Below are positions 35,619 to 45,200 of a DNA stretch of 64,000 nt, in pieces. The DNA comes from Cerasicoccus sp. TK19100 (GTDB lineage: Bacteria; Verrucomicrobiota; Verrucomicrobiia; Opitutales; Cerasicoccaceae). The translations under genes were made by a program, and so were the position numbers. Position 1 is the first letter of the stretch. Every line of letters begins with the position of its first letter. Below the pieces are notes generated by a model. It had not been told where the DNA came from. It worked only from the letters and a program-made list of their open reading frames with translations, and searched no databases. The stretch lies in NCBI RefSeq assembly GCF_027257155.1, contig NZ_JAPWDU010000001.1, forward strand, positions 496,001 through 560,000, in the 5' to 3' direction.

Positions 35619-36638
35619 CTACTTATGGCGATTGCGGCGACGCAGCATCGCCAGGCCGAGCATCAGGCTGCCTGCGGTCATCGCATAGTGCGAGGGCTCG
35701 GGGACGACGGAAATGACGTCACCCAGCGTAGTGCCAAAACGAATTTCATCGTAGGCGGTGCTGATCTCGCCAGTGTTGTCGTAGTTGTTGGCACCGGAAT
35801 TAAAGTCGACTGAGAATTCAGCCGTTGCAATGCGCAGGGACTGGCTAGTGCTTAGGGTGATAGTGCTGCCGTTGCTGTTGGCTGTGGAGATGAGGGCATA
35901 GGTGTCGAGGTCAGCCTCTAGGCCACCGTTAGCCTGCCAGCTGTCGTATGATGTTTCGTCAAACACCCACATGTTGGCGTCGCCGCCATCAACCATGCCG
36001 ACGTTGGTGTAACGACTGATAAAGAGGTAAGTCTGGCCGATGTTGATGGAGCTGCTGCCGCTAATAAATCCGCCGGTTGCGGAGTACGCCGCGCCGACTC
36101 TCTGGTCGTTCTGATTAGCACGCTTCAGTTGGGCCGACATGTAGCCGGAACCGTTGCCGGTGATGCTGCTGGTGTCCTGAACACGCAGATCAGAGAGGCC
36201 CGAGTTGGATGGGTCGTTGCCTAGTGTGGCGTTGGCGAGGGCGTTGGCATCGACCCGCGCGAGCATCGACTGATACACTGTGCCAGTTGCCGTGGTGTCG
36301 AACGGTGCATGAGAGTAAACATACTCTTTCGTCTGCAGAATCGTCGGTGACACGCTTTGATATAACGATCCTCCGTTGGTGAGGATGTTACTGAAGTTTA
36401 GGCTCGTTGTTTTGTAAGTGGAGGCTTGCACATTGCCGTTGCCGGATGTTCCGGTGGAGGTCGAGTAGGAGCCACTCAGGCCAACTGCTCCGCCACCTAC
36501 GGAGACGCCATCGATATCCATGCTGGTGCCCCCATAGTTAAAGCCCTCGTAGACTAGTAGGTCAGCGTTGGCGGAAGTAAGGCCCAGTAGGGCAGACGTG
36601 AGTAAGGCTGTGGAGTATTTTTGAAGGGTAGTGTTCAT
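35619..36638 (-). CDS. PEP-CTERM-anchored secreted protein
   Basis: A 339-residue exported protein. It has an N-terminal signal (LLTSALLGLTSANA), a Ser/Gly/Asn-rich beta domain beginning LLVYEGFNYGG, and a C-terminal PEP-CTERM sorting tail: VPEPSHYAMTAGS, a short hydrophobic helix and RRRNRHK. The tail is recognised by exosortase in family members, giving cell-surface or matrix location. No exosortase is in the window. It is the first gene of the operon with the DUF1961-like and GH36 genes, downstream of two candidate operator sites. Confidence 0.85.
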   Translation of the reverse strand: MNTTLQKYSTALLTSALLGLTSANADLLVYEGFNYGGTSMDIDGVSVGGGAVGLSGSYSTSTGTSGNGNVQASTYKTTSLNFSNILTNGGSLYQSVSPTILQTKEYVYSHAPFDTTATGTVYQSMLARVDANALANATLGNDPSNSGLSDLRVQDTSSITGNGSGYMSAQLKRANQNDQRVGAAYSATGGFISGSSSINIGQTYLFISRYTNVGMVDGGDANMWVFDETSYDSWQANGGLEADLDTYALISTANSNGSTITLSTSQSLRIATAEFSVDFNSGANNYDNTGEISTAYDEIRFGTTLGDVISVVPEPSHYAMTAGSLMLGLAMLRRRNRHK

Positions 36639-36749
36639 GGTTGTGTGGGTTTGGGATAGGCAGCTAAGCCCATGACGATTTGAGGTTGTTTGCAGATACC
36701 AGTCTGCTGTGTCTGCGGTATTTAGTAAGTTTTTTATGAATACTCAAAT

Positions 36750-36760
36750 TGGCTAAGTCA
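36750..36760. promoter_or_regulatory. Candidate GntR-SBP operator, variant
   Basis: TGGCTAAGTCA, one base off the perfect TGACTnAGTCA palindrome. It lies about 112 bases upstream of the PEP-CTERM operon start. Confidence 0.5.
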
Positions 36761-36937
36761 ATAAGTTTTTAAACGTTCTTTCTGACGATGAAATGGAATT
36801 GCGTTTTATGGTTTGAGGCTCCCTTGCTATGCAAATAAGAAGCGCAAATGCCCCTTACTTAGCTTTTTGAGAAAGGGAAATTGTTTCTCTTACATGCCAG
36901 TCTAGTTGCAAAGATTAAGATTTATGATCGAAAATTC

Positions 36938-36954
36938 GATTGACATAGTCAATC
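36938..36954. promoter_or_regulatory. Candidate GntR-SBP operator, 7-bp arms
   Basis: GATTGAC, three bases, GTCAATC: a perfect palindrome centred on TGACATAGTCA. It is the longest arm match of the set, in the divergent interval before the beta-helix gene. Confidence 0.6.
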
Positions 36955-37298
36955 TGGTTGTTCTTAGTTTTCTCATGCTCGACTGCGCTTACCCCGAAGA
37001 TGGCAGTGCTTTTTCATTAATGGGTCTGCCAATGAAATCATACCCTCAAATTTTCATTAGTAGCTTGGAGTCAAGGACTGCAAGATGAGCTCAGTGGAAC
37101 AGAGGCCAGACGTTCTTTTTAGCTTTGCTGATGGTGATGGTGCCTGTCCGCAAAGGGTAGTGATTACACTTTGCAGCGCAAAGCTAACATCCGGTAACCC
37201 CATTGTATTGATGTTTCGTTTCCTCATCTCTTCTCGTTGTTGAGATACTAATAAACGGTGCAGGCGTAGTCTGTGCTAAACTCCCACCCCTAATCCCC

Positions 37299-40200
37299 AT
37301 GGAAAAATACCCACTCCGTCATCTGATGGCGGTGATATGCACTCTATCTTCTCCGCTGGTTTGTCCGGCGTTAAATATGTTGGACAACCCCGGCTTTGAG
37401 TCCGGGTTGTCGTCTTGGTCAGGCATTAGCTCTGAATCTACAGACGCTTACGAAGGCAGTTTGGCCGGTTGCATCAACCAGAATACCTGGTGGCGTCTCG
37501 CGAGCCAGGCTGTTGAATGTGATCCTGGACAAATTGTTAATTTCGGTGGCTACCTGAAGACTGAAAGCATCGTGTCAGGATCAGCCGGCATACGCTTGAA
37601 GTTTCTGGATGCCAGTGATCAGACAATCGAAACTTGGCATGCCGGCTCTTTGTCCGGCGATACGGGCTACAGTCTTTTGCAGGAGAATGTCGTCGCTCCG
37701 GCGGGAACGGATACTGCCAAGCTCGAACTCTATGTCGGTAAGAGCACCTCAACATTGGGCTACGCGTACTACGATAGTTTGTTCGTGGACGTGTTCTCGC
37801 ACAAAGATATTTTGTTAAACACAAATGGCGGATTTGAAGAGGGCTATGATGATTGGACAAAGGGTCATGCAAACCTGGTGACCGGCAGTGATGCCTATAG
37901 CGGAGTTAATGCTTCCAGCCTTCTACATGGAACCTTCTGGAAGCAGTCCTGGTATGAATTTTCCTGCGATCCGGGTAAGGAGTATGCAATTTCCTTTGCT
38001 GCGGCGACTGTGGACGTGACATCCACAGCGAGCTATCAGATGCGCTACTACGATAACAATGGTGACTGGATTGCGACGGATGGTTTGCTGAGCCTTGATG
38101 GCACGAATGACTACGCGCTTTACTATGCTGATGGGGTTGTCCCACCCGCTGGTGCCGTGACGGCTCGTTTCTTGTTTGCCGCGTCGAAACCCGGAAGTGG
38201 GATGTCTTACTTGGATGATTTGGTGATCAGTACTGACGCGGATGGCCTCAGTGCTTCGCCTGGTTTTATCGACCAAGATTTGGTGAACGTGATACCCGAT
38301 CCCGGGATGGAAGGAACGCTGTCGGAGTGGCCGGGCAATGTAACTGCTGATACAACAGAAATCGTTGCGGGAACGCAGTCGGCTCGCTTTACCGGGCATT
38401 CATTCTTTAAGGCTTACGCGCATGACTTGATCCCGGCTACGGAAGGCAAATATTACTCGATGTCGGCTAATGTGAAAATTGAAAATGTGGCCATTGCTCC
38501 ATCGTTGATCTTTCGCTTCGTCGCTGCCGACGGCACGACGGTTCTCGATAAGTCGCCCAGCATTATTGGCATTGAGGGCACGGCACCGTTTCGCGAATAT
38601 AACGGCAGCTATGTTCTTGCACCAGCGGGTACTGCTTACATTGAGCCAGTACTGTCTTTCCCGAAGCTCAATCCAGGTGCCTTGCTTTGGCTCGACGAGG
38701 TCTACATCAACGAGTCGCAAAATTTGCCGGTGCGGCTGGTGCCTACCTATGAGTCGCTTAGCGTTTATGTTAGCCGTGACGCTCAGTTGAGTGGTGAAGT
38801 TGCTCACATCTTTTATCGTGAGTCCGGTGAGAGCATCTGGAACGAGGCCTACGAGCCGATTTATGACCCGGAGCGTGGAGAATATCGTGGCAGCATTGTA
38901 GGGCTATATGAAGACACGGACTACGAAGTGCAAGTTGTGCTCGAGTCTGGTGGCACCGCTATTGAAGAGGCAGGCGCAGCTATTAGCACCTGGTCTTCGA
39001 CGCCGGTCATTGCGCAGACGCTCTCGGTTGCGAGTTTGTATTCCGGTGGTCAGCTGTTGATTGAGGATATGCATGGTGCCCCGGATGGCTGGATAAAAAT
39101 CACCGGTACTGGCGCGAATGATATTGATGGCGGTTATGCGAATGACGTGGCCTTGTTGGTATTAAACAGCAGCTACCTGCTATTTGAAAATATCGAGATC
39201 GAAGGCGGCAGGTTGCATGCCGTGCAGGTAAATATGTCTGACCAGATTCGCCTCGTGAACTGCGAGATGTCCGGCTGGGCGCGCTCTCCCAATTATACGG
39301 ATGGCAAATACTCCTACGAGACGCAGGCCGATCTGAATGCTGACAAGCCGATTAACAAAGATGCCGCGGTACATCTCTACGGAAGCCAGCGCGTTACCAT
39401 CGACCGGTGCTACATGCACGATCCGCGGCTGGGTGCTAACAATTGGGAGGGGAGTAATCACCCAGCCGGGCCAACGGCACTTTATGTTCAGAATTCAACG
39501 CCTGGTAACGGCGATCATTTACGTGGCAATTTTGTTGTTCGTTACAATGACATGGTCGGTAGCGATGAGCTGCGCTGGAATGACGCGATCGAAGGCGAGA
39601 ACAATAACAGTAAGTTCGGCTCAGTGGCCCGCGATTCCGATATCTATGGTAACATGCTGGCGTTCGGAAATGACGACGGAATCGAACTCGACGGCGGGCA
39701 AATGAATGTTCGCTTCTTCGGTAACCGCATCGAGAGCTGTTTCGTCGGCCTGAGCTTGGCACCTTGCGTGGTGGGGCCGTCCTATGTGTATCGGAACCTA
39801 CTTTTCAACTCGGGGGATGATCGCGGCGCTCGTTTTGCGGTAGTTAAGCTTGGTGGTGGCAGCACCTATTCAACTGGCAAAAGCTTCTTCTTTCACAACA
39901 CGATTTACTCTTATGGTAACGGCATTACCGGGGTCGGTTTTGGTAATGACGCCAACCGAAGCATGTTTCTCGGGCGCACGCGCAACAACCTGATTCACTC
40001 GCTTTCAGACACGACTCATTGGGGGCGCACGATTGCGGATTCAGAGCAGAACCCGTGGAACGATTTTGACTACGACAATCTTTCCAACGCCGGCTTAAGC
40101 AGTGCGATCGTGGAGTATGCGTCTGGGCAGGAAGCCAATGGCATACTCGACGACAGTCCGGTATTTATAAATGCCGCCGTGGGTGATTTTCGCCTGGATG

Positions 40201-40637
40201 CCAGCTCTTCGGGCGTAGATGACGGCGTTGCCTTGTTCAACTTTGCAGATCAATATCAGGCTGGCGCTCCCGACCAGGGTGCCTACGAGCAGGGGCAAAG
40301 TTCGCTGTTTCCCATGCGTCCTATGGATGTCTCGGCGGACAAATACTCCCTTGAGCTTACGGCTGTAGCTGGTGGTAGTTCCACGCCGGTTAACGTTACA
40401 TTAACGACGGGTGCCATTGGCTCGTCGATTGGCTACACGGTGCGCATGAATGATACGGTTGATTGGCTCAACGTTAGTCCAAGTAGCGGCGTGCTAAATT
40501 CTTCCAGCACGCAGGTCCTGGCATTTTCAGTAGATGCCTCTGGTCTCAGCACTGGTGATGTAATGAAGGCTGCCGCATTGATTAAGTTCGACAACGGCTT
40601 GTCGGTTCCGGTCACCGTGAAAGCGACCATACAGTAG
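37299..40637 (+). CDS. Secreted multi-domain parallel beta-helix protein, paralog 1
   Basis: The 1112-residue exported protein has a signal peptide (YPLRHLMAVICTLSSPLVCPA). Three carbohydrate-binding-like beta domains follow (each opening like NMLDNPGFESGLSSW, to about residue 470). A fibronectin-III-like segment comes next, then a right-handed beta-helix (about 600-980). The end is a BACON-like domain (VDWLNVSPSSGVLNSSS). The helix contains the acidic cluster NDDGIELDGGQMNVR at residues 791-805, which is repeated in the paralog at 47505. Beta-helix proteins of this size are often polysaccharide lyases or hydrolases, but no known catalytic signature is evident. It has its own terminator. Confidence 0.82.
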   Translation: MEKYPLRHLMAVICTLSSPLVCPALNMLDNPGFESGLSSWSGISSESTDAYEGSLAGCINQNTWWRLASQAVECDPGQIVNFGGYLKTESIVSGSAGIRLKFLDASDQTIETWHAGSLSGDTGYSLLQENVVAPAGTDTAKLELYVGKSTSTLGYAYYDSLFVDVFSHKDILLNTNGGFEEGYDDWTKGHANLVTGSDAYSGVNASSLLHGTFWKQSWYEFSCDPGKEYAISFAAATVDVTSTASYQMRYYDNNGDWIATDGLLSLDGTNDYALYYADGVVPPAGAVTARFLFAASKPGSGMSYLDDLVISTDADGLSASPGFIDQDLVNVIPDPGMEGTLSEWPGNVTADTTEIVAGTQSARFTGHSFFKAYAHDLIPATEGKYYSMSANVKIENVAIAPSLIFRFVAADGTTVLDKSPSIIGIEGTAPFREYNGSYVLAPAGTAYIEPVLSFPKLNPGALLWLDEVYINESQNLPVRLVPTYESLSVYVSRDAQLSGEVAHIFYRESGESIWNEAYEPIYDPERGEYRGSIVGLYEDTDYEVQVVLESGGTAIEEAGAAISTWSSTPVIAQTLSVASLYSGGQLLIEDMHGAPDGWIKITGTGANDIDGGYANDVALLVLNSSYLLFENIEIEGGRLHAVQVNMSDQIRLVNCEMSGWARSPNYTDGKYSYETQADLNADKPINKDAAVHLYGSQRVTIDRCYMHDPRLGANNWEGSNHPAGPTALYVQNSTPGNGDHLRGNFVVRYNDMVGSDELRWNDAIEGENNNSKFGSVARDSDIYGNMLAFGNDDGIELDGGQMNVRFFGNRIESCFVGLSLAPCVVGPSYVYRNLLFNSGDDRGARFAVVKLGGGSTYSTGKSFFFHNTIYSYGNGITGVGFGNDANRSMFLGRTRNNLIHSLSDTTHWGRTIADSEQNPWNDFDYDNLSNAGLSSAIVEYASGQEANGILDDSPVFINAAVGDFRLDASSSGVDDGVALFNFADQYQAGAPDQGAYEQGQSSLFPMRPMDVSADKYSLELTAVAGGSSTPVNVTLTTGAIGSSIGYTVRMNDTVDWLNVSPSSGVLNSSSTQVLAFSVDASGLSTGDVMKAAALIKFDNGLSVPVTVKATIQ

Positions 40638-40657
40638 GTCTTTTTAAGCCATGATCG

Positions 40658-40691
40658 GGGTTGCGGCCGTCTCTGGTCGCAGCCCTTTTTT
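40658..40691 (+). terminator. Terminator of the first beta-helix gene
   Basis: GGGTTGCGGCC (40658-40668) pairs with GGTCGCAGCCC (40675-40685), giving an 11-bp stem with two wobbles, then six T residues. It lies between convergent genes. Confidence 0.85.
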
Positions 40692-40729
40692 ATTTGGTAA
40701 AGAGTGCAGGCGGGGGCGACTAAACTGGC

Positions 40730-42067
40730 TTAGTTCGGGCTGTACTCGCCATTGACCTTTATGATCGTTCTCGCGGCCGACGCTAGTTCGTCCAAGCCGC
40801 TTTTTATATCAAGGTCTTCCTCGATTATTCGCTGTAGGCCTTTCAAAACGAAAGCGCCGGGAAATGGTGGCTGGAGATTGAAGTCCGTGGAAATCTTACT
40901 GATCTCGGCAGCGAACAGGGAATCCCGTGGGTCGTCCAAGTTTAAAGATTTGAACGCGGAACTCCTTCGGATTGGAATGTTGTGCTTTTGTTGGCCGATG
41001 AAATCCTGAACCTCTTCGGACAGCATTGCCTTAACGTATTGTTTCGCCAAGTCGGGTGATGCGCAGGATTTACGCACGCAAATCAAATCCGTCGCTTGTG
41101 CAGTTGAGTCCACCCCTCCATCAAATAGCGGTAGCGGTGCGGTATCCCAGTCGTCATGTCCAGCCCGAAGGATGAAGTCCATAAAGTGCCTGCCGCCGAG
41201 ATACATGGCTGCGCCGCCATTCATGAATGCCATGTGGTAGGTGGCGTCTGGGGAGTGGACTCTTTCTACTCGAGCGCCCAGATCACGAAACAGTTCCAAA
41301 CCGCGCAAGACTTCAGGGCTATCCAGGGTAACGGGGTCTTCCTCGCCTGGTGCAAAGAGCCGGCCCCCCGCGCGCAGTATGAAAACCATAAGTAAATACT
41401 GGGCGGCGCTCCAGTTGATGAGTCCGCTTTTGGGCAGCACTTTCTTTAGTGCCTCAACGCTATTGATGAAGTCGTCCCATTTCCAGCCTGCGCTTGGCAA
41501 AGGGATACCGGCCTTTTTGAACATGGAAGGCCGGTAGAAAATGACGCGTGGAGAAAAGGCGAATGGAATGCCGACCATCCGTTGGTTGACTTCAAAGGGG
41601 CGAAAGGGCTTCTCGAAAAACACACTGCGATCAGGGTAGCATTCTTCAAAGATTGGAGAGAGGTCCATGTAGCTGTCAAACTCGGTTAGCACATGGCTGG
41701 TGGTCCGCAGCTCAAGCATTCCCCGCCGAAACGCAAAGGTGCTTCTCAACCCGGGGATGTAGCCCTCGATCATTGAAAGCAGGTCTGGGATCCATGGAAA
41801 AAACTCTACGGGATTATAAACGCAGATGTTTTCCGCGAGTACCCTCATATGCCAATTTTCTTGCACAAAGGTGCCCTTGCGCGAGTGGGAATAGAGCACG
41901 CCATCCTGGCACAGGGATTCGACGGCTTGCTGCACTTTCAGGAAGGAAACTCCAAGTTGCTCAGCGATTTCTCGAGCGGCAGCAATCCGTTCGCCGGAAT
42001 GAATTTCTCGGTTCTCGAGCATATTTAAGATATGATCGCGGACAACCTGCACCTTATTTTTAGCCAT
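40730..42067 (-). CDS. GntR-type DNA-binding domain fused to a sugar-ABC-type solute-binding domain
   Basis: From the ATG at 42067 the protein has 445 residues and no signal peptide or membrane segment. Residues 1-75 form a GntR winged helix (SGERIAAAREIAEQLGVSFL, then VQQAVESLCQDGVLYSHSRK and GTFV). The remaining ~365 residues read as a type 1 extracellular sugar-binding protein: PRVIFYRPSMFKKAGIPLP, WKWDDFINSVEALKKV, VTLDSPEVLRGLELFRDL and MNGGAAMYLGGRHFMDF. Such domains normally sit in the periplasm; here one appears to serve as cytoplasmic effector sensor. It is transcribed away from the pilin-leader gene, with candidate operators between them, suggesting autoregulation. Repressor or activator is not known. 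Confidence 0.88.
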   Translation of the reverse strand: MAKNKVQVVRDHILNMLENREIHSGERIAAAREIAEQLGVSFLKVQQAVESLCQDGVLYSHSRKGTFVQENWHMRVLAENICVYNPVEFFPWIPDLLSMIEGYIPGLRSTFAFRRGMLELRTTSHVLTEFDSYMDLSPIFEECYPDRSVFFEKPFRPFEVNQRMVGIPFAFSPRVIFYRPSMFKKAGIPLPSAGWKWDDFINSVEALKKVLPKSGLINWSAAQYLLMVFILRAGGRLFAPGEEDPVTLDSPEVLRGLELFRDLGARVERVHSPDATYHMAFMNGGAAMYLGGRHFMDFILRAGHDDWDTAPLPLFDGGVDSTAQATDLICVRKSCASPDLAKQYVKAMLSEEVQDFIGQQKHNIPIRRSSAFKSLNLDDPRDSLFAAEISKISTDFNLQPPFPGAFVLKGLQRIIEEDLDIKSGLDELASAARTIIKVNGEYSPN

Positions 42068-42111
42068 GGAAAATACCTCTACATCAAAGACATAGGGCAT
42101 GACAAGGATTT

Positions 42112-42122
42112 TGGCTGAGTCA
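42112..42122. promoter_or_regulatory. Candidate GntR-SBP operator, variant, upstream of its own gene
   Basis: TGGCTGAGTCA, 45 bases upstream of the regulator's start codon, in the divergent interval shared with the pilin-leader gene. Confidence 0.5.
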
Positions 42123-42190
42123 AATGCATCAGCAACTGAGGAAGCGTAAAGCCAGGTGGCAATAGTCTCTAGATTATCGAAATGATTTAT

Positions 42191-42201
42191 TGACTAAGTC
42201 A
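42191..42201. promoter_or_regulatory. Candidate GntR-SBP operator, perfect palindrome
   Basis: TGACTAAGTCA, perfect 5-bp arms around one base. It lies 67 bases upstream of the ATG at 42269, and about 125 bases from the regulator gene on the other side. Confidence 0.65.
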
Positions 42202-42268
42202 GAGCGATGCCGATAATGATTTGCATAATAGCAGTCAGCTTCATACTGAAAACCCCTCGCTGTTGACC

Positions 42269-45200
42269 ATGCCCCGGACCCCAAAAGTAAGTAAAAGTAA
42301 ATCTGGTTTCGCACTGGTGATCGCATTATCGCTCATGGCGTTCATGTTTATGCTCGCTTTGGCCATTGCGACGATGGCGCGAATTGAGCTGACTACAACC
42401 ACGCTGGACAATGCCCAAACTGAAGCTCGTGCAAATGCCCGGCTCGCGCTACAAGTGGCCATAGGTGAGTTGCAGAAAGCCGCTGGTCCGGATCAACGAA
42501 TCACTGCCACTGCAGATATCTTTTCGGATCAGGCAACCGGCATCCAATCGCCTTACTGGCTTGGTGTGTGGGATAGTGATATTGAGGACTGGGAAACTTT
42601 GGATGCGGACCAACGCCTTGCTCAAGCAACGTGGCTGGTGAGCGGCCAGAATAATCCTCGGGTCAACAATCAGTTGGATCCGAAGTTTAATTTGGACGCG
42701 GTCCCGGCGAAAGAAAAAGTAACTTTAGTGCATCACTCAGGCAGTCCTACTCCGGATGAAGTCGTTGTCTTGAAGGATGAAATAGATGGTGGGGCAGGGC
42801 GCTACGGGTACTGGGTTGCTGATGAAAGCCAGAAGGCGCGAGTTGATATGGTGGATGAATATCACGATGCGAGTGATCATTTTGAAAAGACGATGTCATC
42901 GCAAGGTGTCAATCGATCGGGTATAGAATACCTTGAGTTCTTGGAGAATTACCCGGCCAACCAAGAGCGGGCTAAAAACTTCGCTGATCTTTCATTGGCA
43001 GTGGTCACTTCGCAAAGTGACGAGCAGCAGATGAGTCAGCGTTTAATTGACGAGCATTTTCATGCGCTTACCCCTTGGTCGACTGGGCTGCTTGTGGACG
43101 TCAAACATGGCGGACTCAAGCGCGACTTGACGCAAGCCTTTGAGTATCGGCATATTTTCGATGAGCACTTTGTTCCCTTTGATGAAACGGACACAAGAAA
43201 TGAAGATGCTGATGGCGAGCCGGTAAGTCCGGTCGAATATGTAGAGAACCTTTACTTCATCGAGGACTCGGCTCTCACAGCCAATGGCTTGAATAATCCA
43301 AGTATCACGACCAGCGGCCCCAACTGGAGTATCTTGCGCTCATACTATCGCCAGTATATTCCTGGTTCGAGAAGCCCTAAGTTTCATTACAACAAGGAGG
43401 AGCGGACGGGGATTGAGTCTAACCTCCTATACTCGATGGACATCGCCGAATACAATGAGCTGCAGGCCGACGTTCCGCCCTACTTGCAGGGGCTCTTTGA
43501 TCTGGAGAATTCAAACTCGAACACTAACACCACCAACTATCGCAAATACACCGGCTGGTATCATTACCATCCCGACTATTCTTCTCGTCCGGGGCCTGCT
43601 GGTAAGCCCTATCAGACGGTTCCCAGTGATTTAGGCACCGAAGGCAATGGCGCGACCAAGCTCATCAGTCCCGTGTCGGACAACTATCAGTTGCAAAGCT
43701 GGCTCGGCCCGATCATTTCCCGTTTGCAGCTTAGCTTTGGACTGCAGGAAGGCAAATATGGCCTGGAGTTAGTTGTTAAGCCGGTGATGGCGCTTTATAA
43801 TCCATACAATACGGACATCACCATTGAGGGTAACCTTTCTGCGATAGGTTGGAATTTGAACCCGATCATCACTATTGATGTGGATGGTCGCGAGTTAACT
43901 GAGCCGGTTTCTTTTGGGCTGCGCGAAGTCATGCCAACCAACAACCAAGGGCGTCTATCCTACCGAATATATAGTGAAGATGATGCCGAAGGTAAATATG
44001 TGACGATCAAGGCGGGAGAGACGCGCTACTTTGGGCCGAACGTAATGCATCCCGATTACGATGATCGTCGCTCGGGTGCTGGCCCGGACTCTGGAGTCTA
44101 TCTAATGTGGGCCGACCTGGATGCGGATGGTAACATCGTCGTGGACCAGAATGGCCAAGTTGATGTTTCGCAAAACCAGGACCAAGTCCGCATGACCAAC
44201 TATGAGCCGGGCGGTGGCGGATTCATTGCTCCGCTTGAGTTGTCTTACTACAGAAATCAAAATAAGAGTGCGAGTCACCGGCCAAGGATCAATGGCGTTA
44301 CGCAGCTCGAGCGATACTTTGACGGCAACTATGGTGTCAAGCCCACGCAGAAAAGGGACTGGAACTTTACCCCGGAAGAGTGGAATGATTTAAAAAAGCT
44401 CACTGAATCAGTGACCGAAACTGACGCGGAAGGCAACGTAACGACCACTCCCAGAGGCTTTAATTTTGAAATAGCATTAGAGACAGATTTCGGTTCCGGT
44501 TACAGTCTGAGTTATGCCGGTTCGGTGGACCTGATGGCGATCAACAAGATGTTCGCTGATGTTGATTCCGCGCAAACACTAGTCGGAGTGAATCGGTATT
44601 TTTCATCGCTTGCGGATGCCACTAACCAAGACCAAATCCTGTCGGTAGGATTTTGGCTGAAGACGACAACGGAGAATAAGGAGCCTTGGCGAAATTTAAT
44701 CGATTCTAACATTCGGGCCATTGCCGCCAATAGCGAGTGGGATGGCTTCGATCTGGATAATGGCTACAAGATACTGAGCACTTATGCGACCGAGGATGCT
44801 CAAGGCGGTCACGGCGTTTTGAGTAATTCTGCTGCGGAAATACAACTCAATGACTTGGATCGCGCCGACGGTTTTTGGGGCAATAGCATTGGGGCTCAGG
44901 GGCAGACTCGTGTCATCCTTTTTGACCGACCTCGCACACCACTGCTTTCCCTTGGAAATCTGCAACACGCGAATCTTGGGCGGTATAACTTTGACCCAAC
45001 CTACATGGCGGGAAACTCTTACGCGAATGTCCGCATCCCGTTGGATCAAACCTCGACAGAAGAGCATCAGGCCTGGGTTTATTACAATGATGAGAATCAG
45101 TTGAAGGACTATGAGTCATTCAAAATTTTCGACACTTCTTATCTGATTAATGAAAAGCTATGGGATCGATATTTTTTCTCGGGCTTAACGGCTGACGTGG

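Larger units (their letters stand above)
36639..37298. other. Divergent regulatory interval, 660 bases
   Basis: This AT-rich intergenic DNA lies between the PEP-CTERM operon and the beta-helix gene on the other strand. It holds two candidate regulator sites (36750-36760 and 36938-36954). A 60-residue frame inside (36906-37088) lacks support. Promoters for both directions must lie here, but I cannot place the -10 and -35 boxes with confidence. Confidence 0.6.

Noticed and set aside
36771-36780. AAACGTTCTT as a fifth LacI-type site
   Set aside because: Only the central bases match; the flanks differ from the four consistent sites and it lies in the other regulon.
36906-37088. 60-residue plus-strand open frame in the divergent interval
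   Set aside because: It overlaps the candidate operator at 36938, has no convincing ribosome-binding site and no recognisable protein character.
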